Made by a program: the position numbers and the translations under genes. Positions 45,440-56,899 of a stretch of DNA of 64,000 nucleotides are shown here, in pieces. This DNA is from Tricholoma matsutake (lineage: Eukaryota > Basidiomycota > Agaricomycetes > Agaricales > Tricholomataceae): NCBI GenBank assembly GCA_026075535.2, contig AP026538.1, positions 12,214,001-12,278,000 of the forward strand, given 5' to 3'. The notes under the pieces are model-generated. The model worked only from the letters and a program-made list of their open reading frames with translations. It did not search any database and was not told where the DNA came from. Within the stretch, counting starts at the first letter, position 1, and each line of letters begins with the position of its first letter.

Positions 45440-46240
45440 GATCCAAGATTAAAGTGATTGGGGAAATGGATCAAAAAGATATGACGTAGTGGAACATCGA
45501 GTGGCTAGGATACTTTCTTCCATTGTTCAAAAATGATGGGAGTGGCCCATAACCTGTAGAAAGTGGATCCTAGTACAATCAAGATTGTGCCCAGTCGCTG
45601 TATAAGTGACTATATTAATGTGTACTGTACCCAGTACAATCAAGATTGTGCTGCAGGTACAGTAAGTATGGATCAATAAATAAGTAACTAATGAAGCTCA
45701 CCTCAGTCTCTGTATAAGTGACTGAGGTGGTAATGTAACTACCAAACATATATATATGTGTACTGTGTAACAAAGGACAGGTATGAACAAAAATGAGACA
45801 AGGGGGAACTGTGCCCTGGATCAACCATGCATATCAAAGGAAATGCTGAAAATAGCACATGCATCAAACACATCAAAAGCGAGACTCATGGTGCAATTTC
45901 AACAGTCTACATCAAATATAGTCACTTATACAAGGACTGACATTATTCTTGTATACTCTAGGATTGATTCTCTACAGAATCTGCTGGGTCAATAGTGTTC
46001 AGTTAAGAGCCTGAGGGAGAAAGAGCGAACATGTCACATGATCATGACACATCATATTTCTACGTGCCAAATTTTACCTCTGTACACTACACTCATTCCT
46101 CATCGACCTCCAAATTCAATTCAATCTGTGCAAACAGTACAAAACAGATACTCAAGTTACATAGTACATGATTACTTGAAGCTTGATACACCAGGATACA
46201 CCTTCCATGATGAGTTTGCTAAGGGTAGATAAAATTATGA
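45440..46240. other. No gene recognised; left flank of the TIR transposon
   Basis: A direct repeat CAGTACAATCAAGATTGTGC at about 45570 and 45630; otherwise short frames only. Confidence 0.45.
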
Positions 46241-46245
46241 CGAAG

Positions 46246-46541
46246 TATGGAAAGCGAGAGTGATCAGCTGAGTTTTGGTCCACCGTTGCCTTGATATGGT
46301 CAGCGATCACTCTATAACGGTCTGCCATGATCCTTGAATGTCCCGGAGCCTCCAATATCCAAGCACAAATTCAAATTTATTATCTAATATCTAACATCAA
46401 ACATCTTCAATTACTGGTTAGCAGATAGCAAAACTCGTGTTGAAGGAGAGCATAATCATCTTCGTAAACATAAGTATTGTATCCTTCCGTTATGCAAATG
46501 CTACAGTCTATCAGAAAAAACCTAAATATCTCCAATGCAAG
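46246..46541 (+). repeat. Left terminal inverted repeat
   Basis: About 296 bp. The last about 20 bp (46522-46541) are the end of the nuclease-like coding sequence, including its TAG stop. Nearly all differences from the right TIR are transitions at CpG sites. Confidence 0.9.
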
Positions 46542-48069
46542 GCTTTTTCAAATGTTCAATTTCTGCCATGACATCCACCTTATTCTCTCTGTCATGTAAA
46601 CCCTCTTCAACATATCGGCGCTTCTTCATATCGCGGCTAATTTCTATGTAAGTCTGCTGTTTCAGATGGGCATCAATCACTTGTTGAAGTACTGAAAATG
46701 GAATGGTGATTGTGGGCTTGTCTTGATCCTTGGGTGGTGATGTGCGATAGAGGTGTCGGTTCAGAATGTTGATTGCTGTAGGCCCGTTTATCTTTTTGGG
46801 GAAAATCTATATTCCAAACATAGATGTTAGTGCATGGCAAGGTATTTTAGATGAAAGGAACTTCCTGTATACAGAGATTGTTGAGAAACCATGAATTTTA
46901 CATACTTCCCATCGAATTTTGATACACAATAAAACTTGGTGGCAGGGGGGACAACATGGTCCTCGGCCTCATCAGCATACTCATCGCACCTTGTTAGGTG
47001 GTTCAATAATTGTGAGCCTGACTCTTCCAACATTGCGAACATTTCGGCGTAGTCTGCTTCCCAAAAGATGCATATCACTTTTTTCAAGCCTTGCAGTTGT
47101 CCACCCGGAGCATAGTCATGCTCAATCTTTATACCAATTGCTAGCCGCACCCTGCCGAGGGAACAAGCAACAAATCGGGCAAGATCGCATGCAAGCGTCG
47201 TCACATCCTCGCTATAGGCCACTTCCCAGACAACTGTTGGCCATGCTTGTGTTAGGGGTTGCTTCGTGGGGTGATCCTCGTACAGGCTGAAGTCAGGACT
47301 CTTCACGCCGTCTTCCAAGTCAACATCTGTGGAGCCTCCGAGGCGAACAAAGCTTGTATCGAGGTGGAACAAAGAGCGACCTTCAGTGTCATTGATGTTG
47401 ACATTGAAAAAGAGAGAGGACATGATCTCATGTCCAAATGTTGGGTAGTGCACGATTAACTTGTCCTCCGAAAAATTGATCCTGTGATGCTGTTAGATTT
47501 TGCATGAACTAGAGAAACTCAACATACCTGATATTCTCCCAACCTGGCAATTCAGATGCTCTAGACCTTTCCCGTAACATATGAACAATCTCTGATGAGA
47601 TACCCTCAATAGATATCTTGTGCTCTCCAGCTGTCCCAGCCTTCCCATCCAGAAGTGGCTTCAACCTAGATAAAACTTGATTGAAGGATAGATTATGGGT
47701 TTCATCGGTAGATTCTACCAAGGGATGAGGTGTAGAAGGGGAGATTGCAGTACAATTGGTTGGATCAGATGCAAGAGATGATGGTAGACATTGTGAGTTG
47801 TCAAGAGAGTCTAACGAGGAGCGAGGTGTTGGAAGGCCAGTAGCATCATGACTAGTGGCAATGGAATTGCCAGGATTCGAGTTCTTCGCAGAAACTGTTT
47901 TGCTTTGGCCTACTGAGGGTGTCGCTGTCTGACCACACACATTAGAAGTTACCCTGCCACTGTGTTTCGAAGGAGATGGTGGTGGAGTATGAGGAAATGA
48001 GGATTCAAAACTCAAATGTGTAGCCAGTCTAGTGGCATTACTATGATCCAGAAGTCGATGGGGTAGCAT
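46522..48069 (-). CDS. Divergent PD-(D/E)XK-like nuclease domain protein (468 aa, three exons)
   Basis: Exons 48069-47528, 47481-46902 and 46806-46522; introns of 46 bp (47527-47482, GTATGT...CACAG) and 95 bp (46901-46807, GTAAAA...CACTAACATC...ATAG). Exon lengths sum to 1407 nt with no internal stop. Residues 1-140 are Ser/Thr/Pro-rich and probably disordered. The second exon holds VHYPTFGHEIM, then GVKSPDFSLYEDHP and WPTVVWEVAYSEDVTTL, the PD...E-x-x pattern of restriction-endonuclease-like (Uma2-type) folds. The C-terminus is charged and helical (HLKQQTYIEISRDMKKRRYV). It may help transposition or be cargo. The only gene of the element without nonsense mutations. Start chosen as the first Met of the open exon; an upstream exon cannot be excluded. 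Confidence 0.65.
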
Positions 48070-48193
48070 CTGTGAATGGTGCGACTTGGCAGCATTGGTG
48101 TTGAACGTCGAACCGTGATTTCTAATAGTAAGTGATTGTTGATCGTCACACCATTAGGCATGACTTCAAGTTGATCCCAAACTTGAGAATGCC
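48070..48193. promoter_or_regulatory. Divergent promoter interval of the transposon
   Basis: 124 bp between the start codons of the nuclease-like and integrase genes. No TATA box stands out; AT-rich around 48115-48145. Confidence 0.4.
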
Positions 48194-49967
48194 ATGAAAA
48201 AACCAGCACAAGCCTTGTTGTCAGTACCTTATCTTCTTAGCCTGGGTGAGTCTCCTGCAATCTTCATTCCCGCAAACCATTCATATAACCTTTTTTTAGC
48301 TCTGGACGAAGACATTCGTGGACCATTCCTGAAGTACTTCGAAATGGGGTGTTCTGATGTTCAAATCACAGAACTGCTCAAGTTTCATTATAATACTGAG
48401 ACTTATGGCTTGAGGTAAGAACGTCAGTTGTTATCCAAGAGCTCTCATAAGATGCCATTCCAGTGTTATCATGGTTCGAAGACTATGGAAGAAATGGCAT
48501 CTCTTGTTGACTCGTCAACAAAAGCACACTATGGAATCAATCTACAATCAAGTCCTTGAAATCCACCGATGATTCCCACTACGCAGTATAGAATCTATCT
48601 GGAAGTCACTTCGAACAATGCATGGTGTATGTGCCCCATGGTGAGCACGATTCTCATCTAATGTTGTTATTATTTCTGATGATGATTGTTTAGAGAAGTC
48701 ATCGGTCATCTTCTGAACACTGTAGAACCTGACCAAGTTGCTGAGTGCCTCTGGTGTGGTTTCAAGCGGAGGTGCTTTTGGGCAGCAGGTGTCAATGATG
48801 TATGGCCTCAGGATCAACATGACAAGTGGGGCCGGTTTGGTCTGTGGTTGCATGCTGGATTAGAAGCATTCTTGGGCGAAATCAATTGGCTCAAAATCTG
48901 GTGGACGAACAAAAATCCAAGGCTTGTAGCAAAATACTATATTGATGCGTGTTGGCAAATCGGTGGTAGGCTGTTTAATCTGGCACTCAGGATTTACTTA
49001 TGAACCCTGTCCGACAGGTATTCCAGTTATAACTCAAAGCAACCCTGGCACAGAAAATTATGGAGTGGCCAATGCACAAACAGTAATGCGACATCGCCTT
49101 GACCCAAACCTTGTAGATACTCTACAGCATCGCTTTGCATTGGGGCATAACAACATAGTTTCAGAAATAAAGTGGTCAGTCTTCCGTCACGACTTTTCTC
49201 CAGGTTTCCAGGACATGTTGGAGCATGGTGTACAAAGTGGTTGGTATGATGTGAATGATACTCTCGAGAAGTGAGTTAAATCATCCTTGTGTAGTTGTAC
49301 ATTAACATTTCCCTTCTGCAGTCTTCTTTTCTGCTGGATTGCAATTCCCTGGCTGCAGATGGAAATTAATGACTGGGTGAAGTTCAAAAACTTGATGGCT
49401 CCACGCACTGTCAGGAACAAAATCTTACCACATGGAATTCCTGCTCTGATACGCACTCATCCATCTCATTTTGGTGCAATGGATTTCAAGGTTCATTTAT
49501 CACATTCTGTGTCTCACTTGAGCCTTACACCATTAACACATTAGATACCTGTCCCTTCCGAGCTTTTAGATGAAGTTGAAGCTCTATATGCTCCACAAGA
49601 CCATCCCGTATTTGAACTGGTGCCCCACACTTTTCATGAGCATGCCGATAACCTCTATGCAGCAATTGGACAACCAGCGATTACCGTGGAGACCTTTTGG
49701 GATATATATCTCGATCTCCTGAAATAGCTTTGTGATGGATGTGATGAAGAACTTACAAACATTCTCAGTAGCCATCAGCAAAGCACACACCTGGACCCGG
49801 ATATGCATCTGTTGCCAAACATGGATCCATTCCATTTAGGTCAACCACTCGATGTTGGAGGAAATATCAATTACATTGGTGGCTTGGATACTTCGGCACT
49901 TCTAAGTGCGCCCATGCCTGAGTATGCTGACTTCACAACTGATGAAGAGACCGATGACGATGATTAA
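48194..49967 (+). pseudogene. DDE (RVE) integrase-type transposase, six exons, decayed
   Basis: Exons 48194-48414, 48464-48640, 48694-48965, 49018-49270, 49322-49490 and 49545-49967, total 1515 nt, all frames joining. N-terminal helix-turn-helix-like part: IRGPFLKYFEMGCSDVQITE. Core: GVNDVWPQDQHDKWGRFG (first Asp), VITQSNPGTENYGVANAQ (second Asp position is Asn), SEIKWSVFRHDF (Glu). C-terminal IAIPWLQMEINDWVKF and HGIPALIRTHP, then an acidic tail. Stops: TGA 48570-48572, a TGA formed across the exon 2-3 junction, and TAG 49725-49727; the first two are where CGA/CGG Arg is expected. Family role: cutting and joining of the element ends. As written it is inactive. Confidence 0.75.
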
Positions 49968-50507
49968 TCACTGCTTTTGTATTTTTTTAACTTCAAATAT
50001 ATACTCTGACAAAGCTTCACAATTCTATTGTATCCAAGTATGATGTGTATTAAAAGATTAACTAAAGGTAGGGACTGTCAGAAGATGAATGAGCTTGAAA
50101 AAGTAAAAGAGTGCAAAAAAAAAATGAAAAGAATTTGAAAAAAAAAAGGAGCATGAAAAAGAGCGTGAAAAAATGAGCGTATTAAAAGCTTAACTAAAGA
50201 TAGGGACAGATGAAACCTCAGCTCTGGGATGACCAAATGAAAGAAGCATGAAAAAAAACGAAAGGAGCATGAAGAAAAAACAAAAGAATCATGAAAAACT
50301 TGAAGTGTGAAAAACAAGTGCTAATTTAATTAGACAATTCAGTTATTTCACCCTCTTCCTGTTCTTGTAAAGTGAATAACAATTCCTTCAGACTTGGAAG
50401 CTCGAAAAACTTGCAGAACACATTGCAAACGTGTTCAGTAGGAAAAGTGGCATGAGTTGATGAGAGGTTTCCATCAGAAAAAATAAGTCCTGTATCCCTG
50501 TAATATT
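49968..50507. other. Convergent 3' region with purine-rich tract
   Basis: 50080-50310 is rich in GAAAAAGAGCATGAAAAA-type units on the plus strand (low complexity). Likely contains both terminators; a repeated TTAACTAAAG(G/A)TAGGGAC occurs at about 50059 and 50192. Confidence 0.5.
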
Positions 50508-52957
50508 TCAGTTTAAAATCAAGTACGAATTAGGTTTGGAAACGTATGATGCAGTTATTATTTGGGGATCTGTCAATAGACATATGCCACCTAAAAAAGT
50601 TAGTATATATGTCACAGGTTCATCACTTGTGCTGGATTTACCTTGGAAGTCCCCAATGAATGCGAGGCCCCTCATCTTCAGATATTGCATGTGTTGAGAA
50701 AAGGTGAGGAAGTTAGGTCGATGCACAGCAGTATCACTGAGGAAATCAAATGGTTTCGCTGAACCATTCCCAATGTACTTCACAAATCTTCTGTCAACCA
50801 CTTCGTCGATAACTTCCTCCACCATATATACTTCATGTGTTGCATCAACAATAACAAGTGCATTCTTCACGAAACACATTTTCGGGATCAAGAAGTTGGG
50901 TTTACCATGTGCCTCGATGTGTTTATTGATGAAGTCATAAACGATTCCCATGAGAGCTGAAGCCCAGCGCAGGCAATTGATCTCTGCGCTAAGTTTAGTG
51001 ATCTGTGTGTGCATGTCATAGACGCATCGAGCCCCTGATGCCTTGCATAGATACAAACACTGTTTAATGCAGACGGAAGTGGAACCAGAAAAGACTGGCT
51101 GACTCAAGTGACCAAATAATGCCCTTTTGAAACCACCATATTTTGGTTTCGCCTTTGGATCGTAGATCAGCACCAAAGTGACAGGGCCTTGACAGTTGTT
51201 AATGGCCTCAAATGGGCGTGCATAACTAATAAGGTTGGAAAAAGTTGTCGCTGCAGTTGGGTAGAGCATGCATTGCATAGATGTGGTACTTACTAATGAT
51301 AGGACAAGATTATCAGATTAGTGTCTCAACATGAAGAAAAAGGTATGTACAGATGGATCTCACATTCTTCCTGGACAGTGCCATTTGGGCTTCAAGCGCT
51401 CGTTGTACATCAGCAGCAGTCGGTGAGCCTGGATCATCATCATCTGCTGGTAACCTGAGTTCAATAGCATCCAAGGTTGGCTCACTAAGGCGTCGCTTGG
51501 CCTGAGGTGATGCGATGCCCACTTTCTGTTATCGAGCAGATTTAGCTTTCATGGTTTGTTCTTTGTTAGATTTAGATTCTTACAGATAGTTGATGCTTCC
51601 TTGAGCGCTTTCAAGCTACAAGTTCATGTGGAGATGGAAATGACTCTTTGACTTCACCTTTGTCATCCAGTTCCATGATGTATGAGATTGACATCTTCTG
51701 TGTTGGTTGTTGCTTGGGTGCATGGATGATCTGTGTCGTGTTGGTGGATCAAACACACAAATAGACAGATTGGACATACCAGATGACTTCCTACATCCTC
51801 TAGACGTGCCAGAATCTCTGCATACCTGTCGTATACCAGTTCTAGATACATCTCCAGCACTTTGTTTGCTTGAAATTGTACTGTTTTTGTTTTTCCTTTG
51901 GGCAGAAAAAATTTGGACGAGATTGCACCAACGTCCTCGTTATCAGGTCCTGCAGGAATCAGCTCTACCCAATCTTTGAACCGGAGTCAAAGATCTTCCA
52001 AAGCCAGGCTATCGTCTTTGGACCATTTGGCAAAAAGGGGAAGCAGAGTGAAGTATGCGATGGTCTTGAGTTCCCGAACACCGATGTAAACTGGTATGTT
52101 AGAGATCGTTTCCGATATGTTCTGAAACTGTAGATTAGACTGGGAAATGGATGGTTTGTAATTCTCTCATGCACTGAGACAATAGAAGGGTTCTTGTGAC
52201 CTGGCTTCAACAACATCATGGTGACTTTGACAACAACAACCTCGCCACCATGCACTGACATCGCTTTCTGTGCAAAAAATTGTCACATGTCATCGTATAA
52301 CTTATGTGCTTCTTGATAACCAGGTTTTATGGGAAAACTAGGGTCTGCTACAAATTTCGGGACAATGATCGGGCGTGTCAAAACACCTCGACCATGATGA
52401 CTGGATCGTCCATCGTTCTGCTTGGAGCTGGAGCCACGCTTTGGCCACGTATCTCTGTTTATGATCGACTCCCGAGCATCTTTCTGCCTCAGTGAACTTG
52501 GACCTCGTGGTGGCAGCATTGATGCATTGAAATGGACTGGGTGGTTTTCACCTGTCATTATCATTAGTCCCCAAGGTTTTGTCCACATGACATCCTTTTG
52601 TACCTTGTCTTTGCGCTTCAGCTACAGCTTTGCGGATATTCTGATGGCTCACTTCTTGCGCAACCGGAGTGATCTGCACAGAAGCTGAAGCGCAACCTAT
52701 GATAATAACTTATTAGGTAACAAAGGGTTTCCAATAGACTGAAACAAACTCAAGGCAAGCTCATGCTGGCAAGTATCAGTCTTTCTGAGATAGTGTTGAC
52801 GGCAGCCAACACAGATTCTTCTCCCCCTCCCATCAGGTTTCCTGTCTTGCATAAAGTAGAGTTCGGTTCCAGTTTCGAAGGACTGAAAGCAACGCTGACA
52901 GACGACGGAGTTTTCAACACCAGTCATGAAATCGGCAACTTCAACATTGGACGACAT
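50508..52957 (-). pseudogene. Alpha-kinase (MHCK/EF2K-type) with N-terminal zinc-finger-like motif
   Basis: Multi-exon on the minus strand. N-terminus (52957-52780): VCQRCFQSFETGTELYFMQD...RRICVGCRQHYLRK, a C-x2-C...C-x2-C finger. Middle: VSHQNIRKAVAEAQRQ, then 52588-52283 with a Ser-rich linker, GGEVVVVKVTMMLLKPG, VYIGVRELKTIAYFTLLPLF and NKVLEMYLELVYDRYAEI. Catalytic part 51278-50508: GGFKRALFGHL, VCIKQCLYL (ATP-binding Lys), AEINCLRWASALMGIVYDFI, YMVEEVIDEVVDRRFVKYIG, GLAFIGDFQG and LLTDPQIIT. TGA stops at 52283-52285 and 51987-51989; the first replaces an expected Arg. Matches the alpha-kinases expanded in agaricomycetes. Several exon joins are unresolved, so the borders are approximate. 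Right TIR lies just upstream and could serve as promoter. Confidence 0.72.
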
Positions 52958-53176
52958 GGTGAGTGGAGGTCATGTGAAGAAATTTTTTTGGGTGGTTCGA
53001 TTTCTTTAGTAAGAATTCGGAGTTCTATGTTTCCAGAATAACTATTACATTCTCAGAAACATCCCATCATTCAGCAAACTACTTCACCAGAACACGGCTT
53101 TTCAATCCACAACCTTTATTCACTTACAATCTTTCTGCCAGATATGCAACACTCCTCAATTCACAACTCATTTTAC

Positions 53177-53472
53177 CTCGCATTGGAGATATTTAGGTTT
53201 TTTCTGATAGACTGTAGCATTTGTATAATGGAAGGATACAATACTTATGTTTACGAAGATGATTATGCTCTCCTTCGACACAAGTTTTGCTATCTGCTAA
53301 CCAGTAATTGAAGATGTTCGATGTTAGATATTAGATAATAAATTTGAATTTGTGCTTGGATATCGGAGGCTCCGGGACATTCAAGGATCATGGCAGGCCG
53401 TTATAGAGTGATCGCTGACCGTATCAAGGCAACGGCGGACCAAAACTCAGCTGATCACTCTCGCTTTCCATA
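53177..53472 (-). repeat. Right terminal inverted repeat
   Basis: Mirror of 46246-46541; ends CCATA before CGAAG. Confidence 0.9.
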
Positions 53473-53477
53473 CGAAG

Positions 53478-54666
53478 ATTTAAATTGTGATTCATTGTGG
53501 CTAGTGTGGCGAAAAAATTGAGTTGTGGAAACGATGGCTCCACACTGCCACTGCATACATGCCAGTGTCACGCTGCCAGTCAGATACGATTTTCCTGATG
53601 GGCTTGCATCCAAATCAACAGAATGGAATTGCATTTACTGAACGAATATTACTGAATAGAATCAAGGAAGGAAGCGAACAGGTAGGCACATCTGGCGTGA
53701 ATTGGATCGGACCCCTTGAATTTACCTCAGACTGATCAATCGATCACGGTGAAATAAATAGTTATGTAGTGAGAAAGTGTCATCTTGATACAGACTCGGT
53801 CCGAAACAGCTTGAACATGCGATGGTCCAAAGACCATAAGTCTAGAGGCATGTCCGTCACGGTGTGAATACAGGACCTCGGATAATACTTACCGCTTCCC
53901 GAGGCTAGATCTAGACGTTTTCGGGGGTAACAACTTGTTTGGTTCGGTTTATAGGCTAGCTGCTCTGTCATAAATGATGAATGACATTAATGATGCGTCA
54001 CATACCACTTTCCTCTGAGCTGCTGGCAACACGCACGATACGGGAAAGCGAGCATGCTCGTCACATCAAGATATCACCATTCACCATGTCCATCTCGACA
54101 ACGCCTGCCACTTTCTCGCCCTGTTTCTTGACGTGCTTTTTCCAGCTGCAGACTCCCGATTTTTTTTTTTCATTTAGGGTCCGCAAAGGGCAGATAGCGA
54201 GCGGCAGGAGCTCTGAAGGAGGCAGCAATGCAAGCAAGTGATGAAAGCCATCTTCTCGGGTTCAGATACCTAGATTCTGCTTGCACATTGGTAACGGCAT
54301 TTCGAGTGTGTGTCGCCGCGTTCGAGGTCCTGTTTGGGTCCTGTCAAACATTAAAATGCATGTTCATCACGATTGAATTCCATAATTTTTTATTGAATAT
54401 TTCTAGGAGTCGGAGAATCAATGGTCAACATTCAGGACATAAATACGCCAATATGCTCGCGGTTCTACTCACCAACTCGTCTCATACATCCTGAAGTGCG
54501 CAGTCTTACTCATCATGTATTCGCTATTGACACTAACGCACTGTAATCGACCTGCAGCTTGTTGAATATCCTGGAGCCTCTTCCAAACCCGTTCACTTGC
54601 CAACTTCTCATTTGACCATCTGTACGCCACTGCATTTTTGTTTTCATCTGCGTATATTAAGGTTAA
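53478..54666. other. Upstream region of small-protein member 3
   Basis: From about 53780 it is homologous to the regions upstream of members 1 and 2, including TTTTCGGGGGTAACAA, TGAATGTTGA/CATTCAGGACATAAATA and CACTAACGCACTGTAATCGA. Frame 54228-54494 is the diverged version of the 63-codon frame in the other two upstream regions. The frame at 53523-53735 is unrecognised. Confidence 0.5.
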
Positions 54667-54966
54667 ATGTGTATGGAACAGGTGAAAGTCATTATGGCTG
54701 ACCCATTCGTTCGTATCGTCAACAACACCAATGGCATAATCAACGTAGCAGTTTCAGTGTCGCCTGCCGATCCGGCCGGTGTTAATCCTGAATTTATCCC
54801 CATTCCGGTTCATGGCATGCAAGCATACCGGCGCAACGCCACCCGCGTTGCACTTGTTGTTCGAGCTGATCCTGTACCCGATGGTGTGGTACCTGAGGTT
54901 CTCACAGCTGTTCCCGGTGTAGTGGGACTGGTTCCGGATCAGGGTCCATTCCTGATCATTAGTTGA
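54667..54966 (+). CDS. Small beta-rich protein family, member 3 (99 aa)
   Basis: Intact frame. FVRIVNNTNGIINVAVSVSP opens the core, FIPIPVHGMQAYRRNA and VALVVRADPVPDG follow, then VPGVVGLVPDQGPFLIIS. Closer to member 1 than to member 2 in the C-terminal half. Upstream about 800 bp is homologous to that of the other two; the downstream flank (GTACACAAGCAGTACATAGTGCGG) matches member 2. The core Met (54694) is the likely alternative start. Function unknown. Confidence 0.7.
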   Translation: MCMEQVKVIMADPFVRIVNNTNGIINVAVSVSPADPAGVNPEFIPIPVHGMQAYRRNATRVALVVRADPVPDGVVPEVLTAVPGVVGLVPDQGPFLIIS

Positions 54967-55168
54967 GCAGTACACAAGCAGTACATAGTGCGGCGTGAAG
55001 ATGTTACCCTTGGATATGACTCTGTAGTAGATAAAGTGGTCTGTCACTCCGACCCTCACCAAAATGGTTATTTATAATGTGGGTGTTGTGCTTGAGTGTA
55101 ATGCCTCCCCATCAGTCGAGCTGCTAGCAATGCCAAAAGTCAAGTGCCAACGGTGTGTGTTTCAAGGC

Positions 55169-56717
55169 TAGTGCTGTGCTTGGCCTGGCCTCAGGCCGTG
55201 AGCCGAGCCAAGCCGGGCCCAAATAGGCCAAGCCAAGCCAGGCCGTGATGACGGCTTCATAGTGGCTTTGGCCTGGCTTGCATGTTTGAAAAGCCAAAGC
55301 CAGGCCGTCAGGCTGCGGCTTTTCAGTAAGATATATCAGAGAGCTATATTCTTAAATATACTACATGTAATTAGGACCATTGGATACATCAACACATGAA
55401 AATGTCATCATCGAACCTTACATAAAGTTGCAGCTATATAGTAGGCGCCATGCAATGCTGATGTAATCAACATACTTGTTCCACATCAATATCATGATCC
55501 AACAATGGTAAACCAACTGTTACGCCCAGATCCTCGACCACCGGAGAACATCAATAACAGTGACAAATGACCTTTATTATTATTCTTTATCGTCATTTGA
55601 ACCCTAGGTATGTTCTTTTTTTCTTGTGTCTCTCATCTCAATCTGAGATAGCATTTTGGCCCAACTAGTGTGCAATGTGTGATCAATCGGCTGGTAGGAA
55701 ACATGTATGGAGTGTGATGTCTGGGTCAGCGAACAGGGATGGAGGACAGTGACAATGGCTGACAAAAGTATGACAGGTGGGGAAAATGAGCATGGCACCA
55801 GGGACGATGGGAATGACGGGGAGCACGAGGGGGACAGGACGGTGGGGACACCACAAATCCACCACCACCAATGGACGACGACAATGATGCATGGAAGTCT
55901 ATCGTCATTTGGGCCCCAGGTGATTTTTTTGTGTTTTTATTTATTACTAACTAATAGTTTTCTCTTTGTTTTTATGTTCTATGCTACCCCCAACCCCGGC
56001 ACCCCACCCAATGCAGTGTAGGATGCACATCATCCCCCAGCACCAGATCTGACAACACTGGGAGGATGGCCCAGCACCACCATCGCTGTGAGCAACTGTT
56101 CGCAGGGTGGATGGAGCTGGTGATGGCGAATACCAATGGCAATGGCATCAATGGCTATGGCTACGCCAATACCAGCACCCAAAGCCAGCACCGAGAATGA
56201 CGCGAAGAATGACAGCACCCGCCCCCACGCCAACACCAACACCAATGTCGACAGGGTACCGCAACCATGCGACACCCGGCACCTGGCGACGGCGGCAAAC
56301 ACCACCACAGCCACTACAGCACCCCGACCCACTGCCACGAGCAACTTCTCATGGGTGGAAGCGGGGAGCAACAGGGAGGGGAGGGGATTGAATCGAGGGG
56401 CGGTGGGGGACCGAACAAAAGGCCTCACACACAGATTCTATTTTATTCTACTGTCTCCTTTGTTAGTGGTATGTTCTATACGGTATACTAGTATTACCAC
56501 ACATGTTTATGATATGTAGTCCTCAAATTATCAAGTGCTGGAGTGTTGTATGTGAAAACTCATTTTTACATACAAAAGCTGCGGCCTGGGCCAAGCCAAG
56601 CCGGAGCCAAGCCATGAATGGCAGCTTTGGCCTGGCCTGAGGTTTGAGGAAGCCAAAGCCGCCTCAAGCCAGGCCAAAGCCAGGGCTTTCAGGCCAAGCC
56701 GGGCTGGAACAGCACTA
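55169..56717. mobile_element. hAT-like non-autonomous element 3
   Basis: Ends TAGTGCTGTGCTTGGCC and the inverted CCGGGCTGGAACAGCACTA, flanked by the 8-bp duplication TTCAAGGC (55161-55168 and 56718-56725). Subterminal regions consist of GGCCAAGCC/GCCAAAGCC dyads. The core (about 55590-56420) is the GC-rich palindromic module. No transposase. Confidence 0.9.
55690..56420. repeat. GC-rich palindromic module inside hAT-like element 3
   Basis: Contains CATTTGGGCCCCAG followed by an intron-like T-rich stretch with TACTAACTAAT (55917-55980) and GAGCAACT(G/T)(T/C)TC dyads near 56090 and 56340. Confidence 0.5.
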
Positions 56718-56899
56718 TTCAAGGCAAACAGGCTGGTTTTCCCCGAAAACCAAATCTTCAGTACTACAAGACTTGCGGACCATGCAGAACAAAGAAAGTG
56801 GAGAAGTGACAAGCCCAGGATGGGCACAAATCAATTTAATCAAAGTGATGTGCAACTGGCAAAGATTGGACAACTGGCAGCATTTTGGCGGCATTCCAA

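Larger units (their letters stand above)
46246..53472. mobile_element. 7227-bp TIR transposon carrying DDE integrase, PD-(D/E)XK-like nuclease and alpha-kinase
   Basis: Flanked by the 5-bp duplication CGAAG (46241-46245 and 53473-53477). TIRs start TATGGAAAGCGAGAGTGATC and are about 296 bp with about 10 differences. Gene order: nuclease-like gene (minus), divergent from the integrase gene (plus) across about 124 bp, then the alpha-kinase gene (minus) convergent with the integrase. An RVE-type integrase in a TIR element is known from Ginger and Maverick/Polinton elements, but no polymerase or capsid gene is present and the duplication is 5 bp. I cannot place it in a named family. Confidence 0.85.

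Noticed and set aside
50080..50330. Coding frame in the GAAAAAGAGC-rich tract
   Set aside because: Low-complexity sequence between convergent genes; minus-strand Phe/Ser-rich frame is an artefact.
46246..53472. Maverick/Polinton
   Set aside because: Integrase and long TIRs fit, but there is no DNA polymerase B, capsid or ATPase gene, the length is 7.2 kb and the duplication is 5 bp rather than 6 bp.
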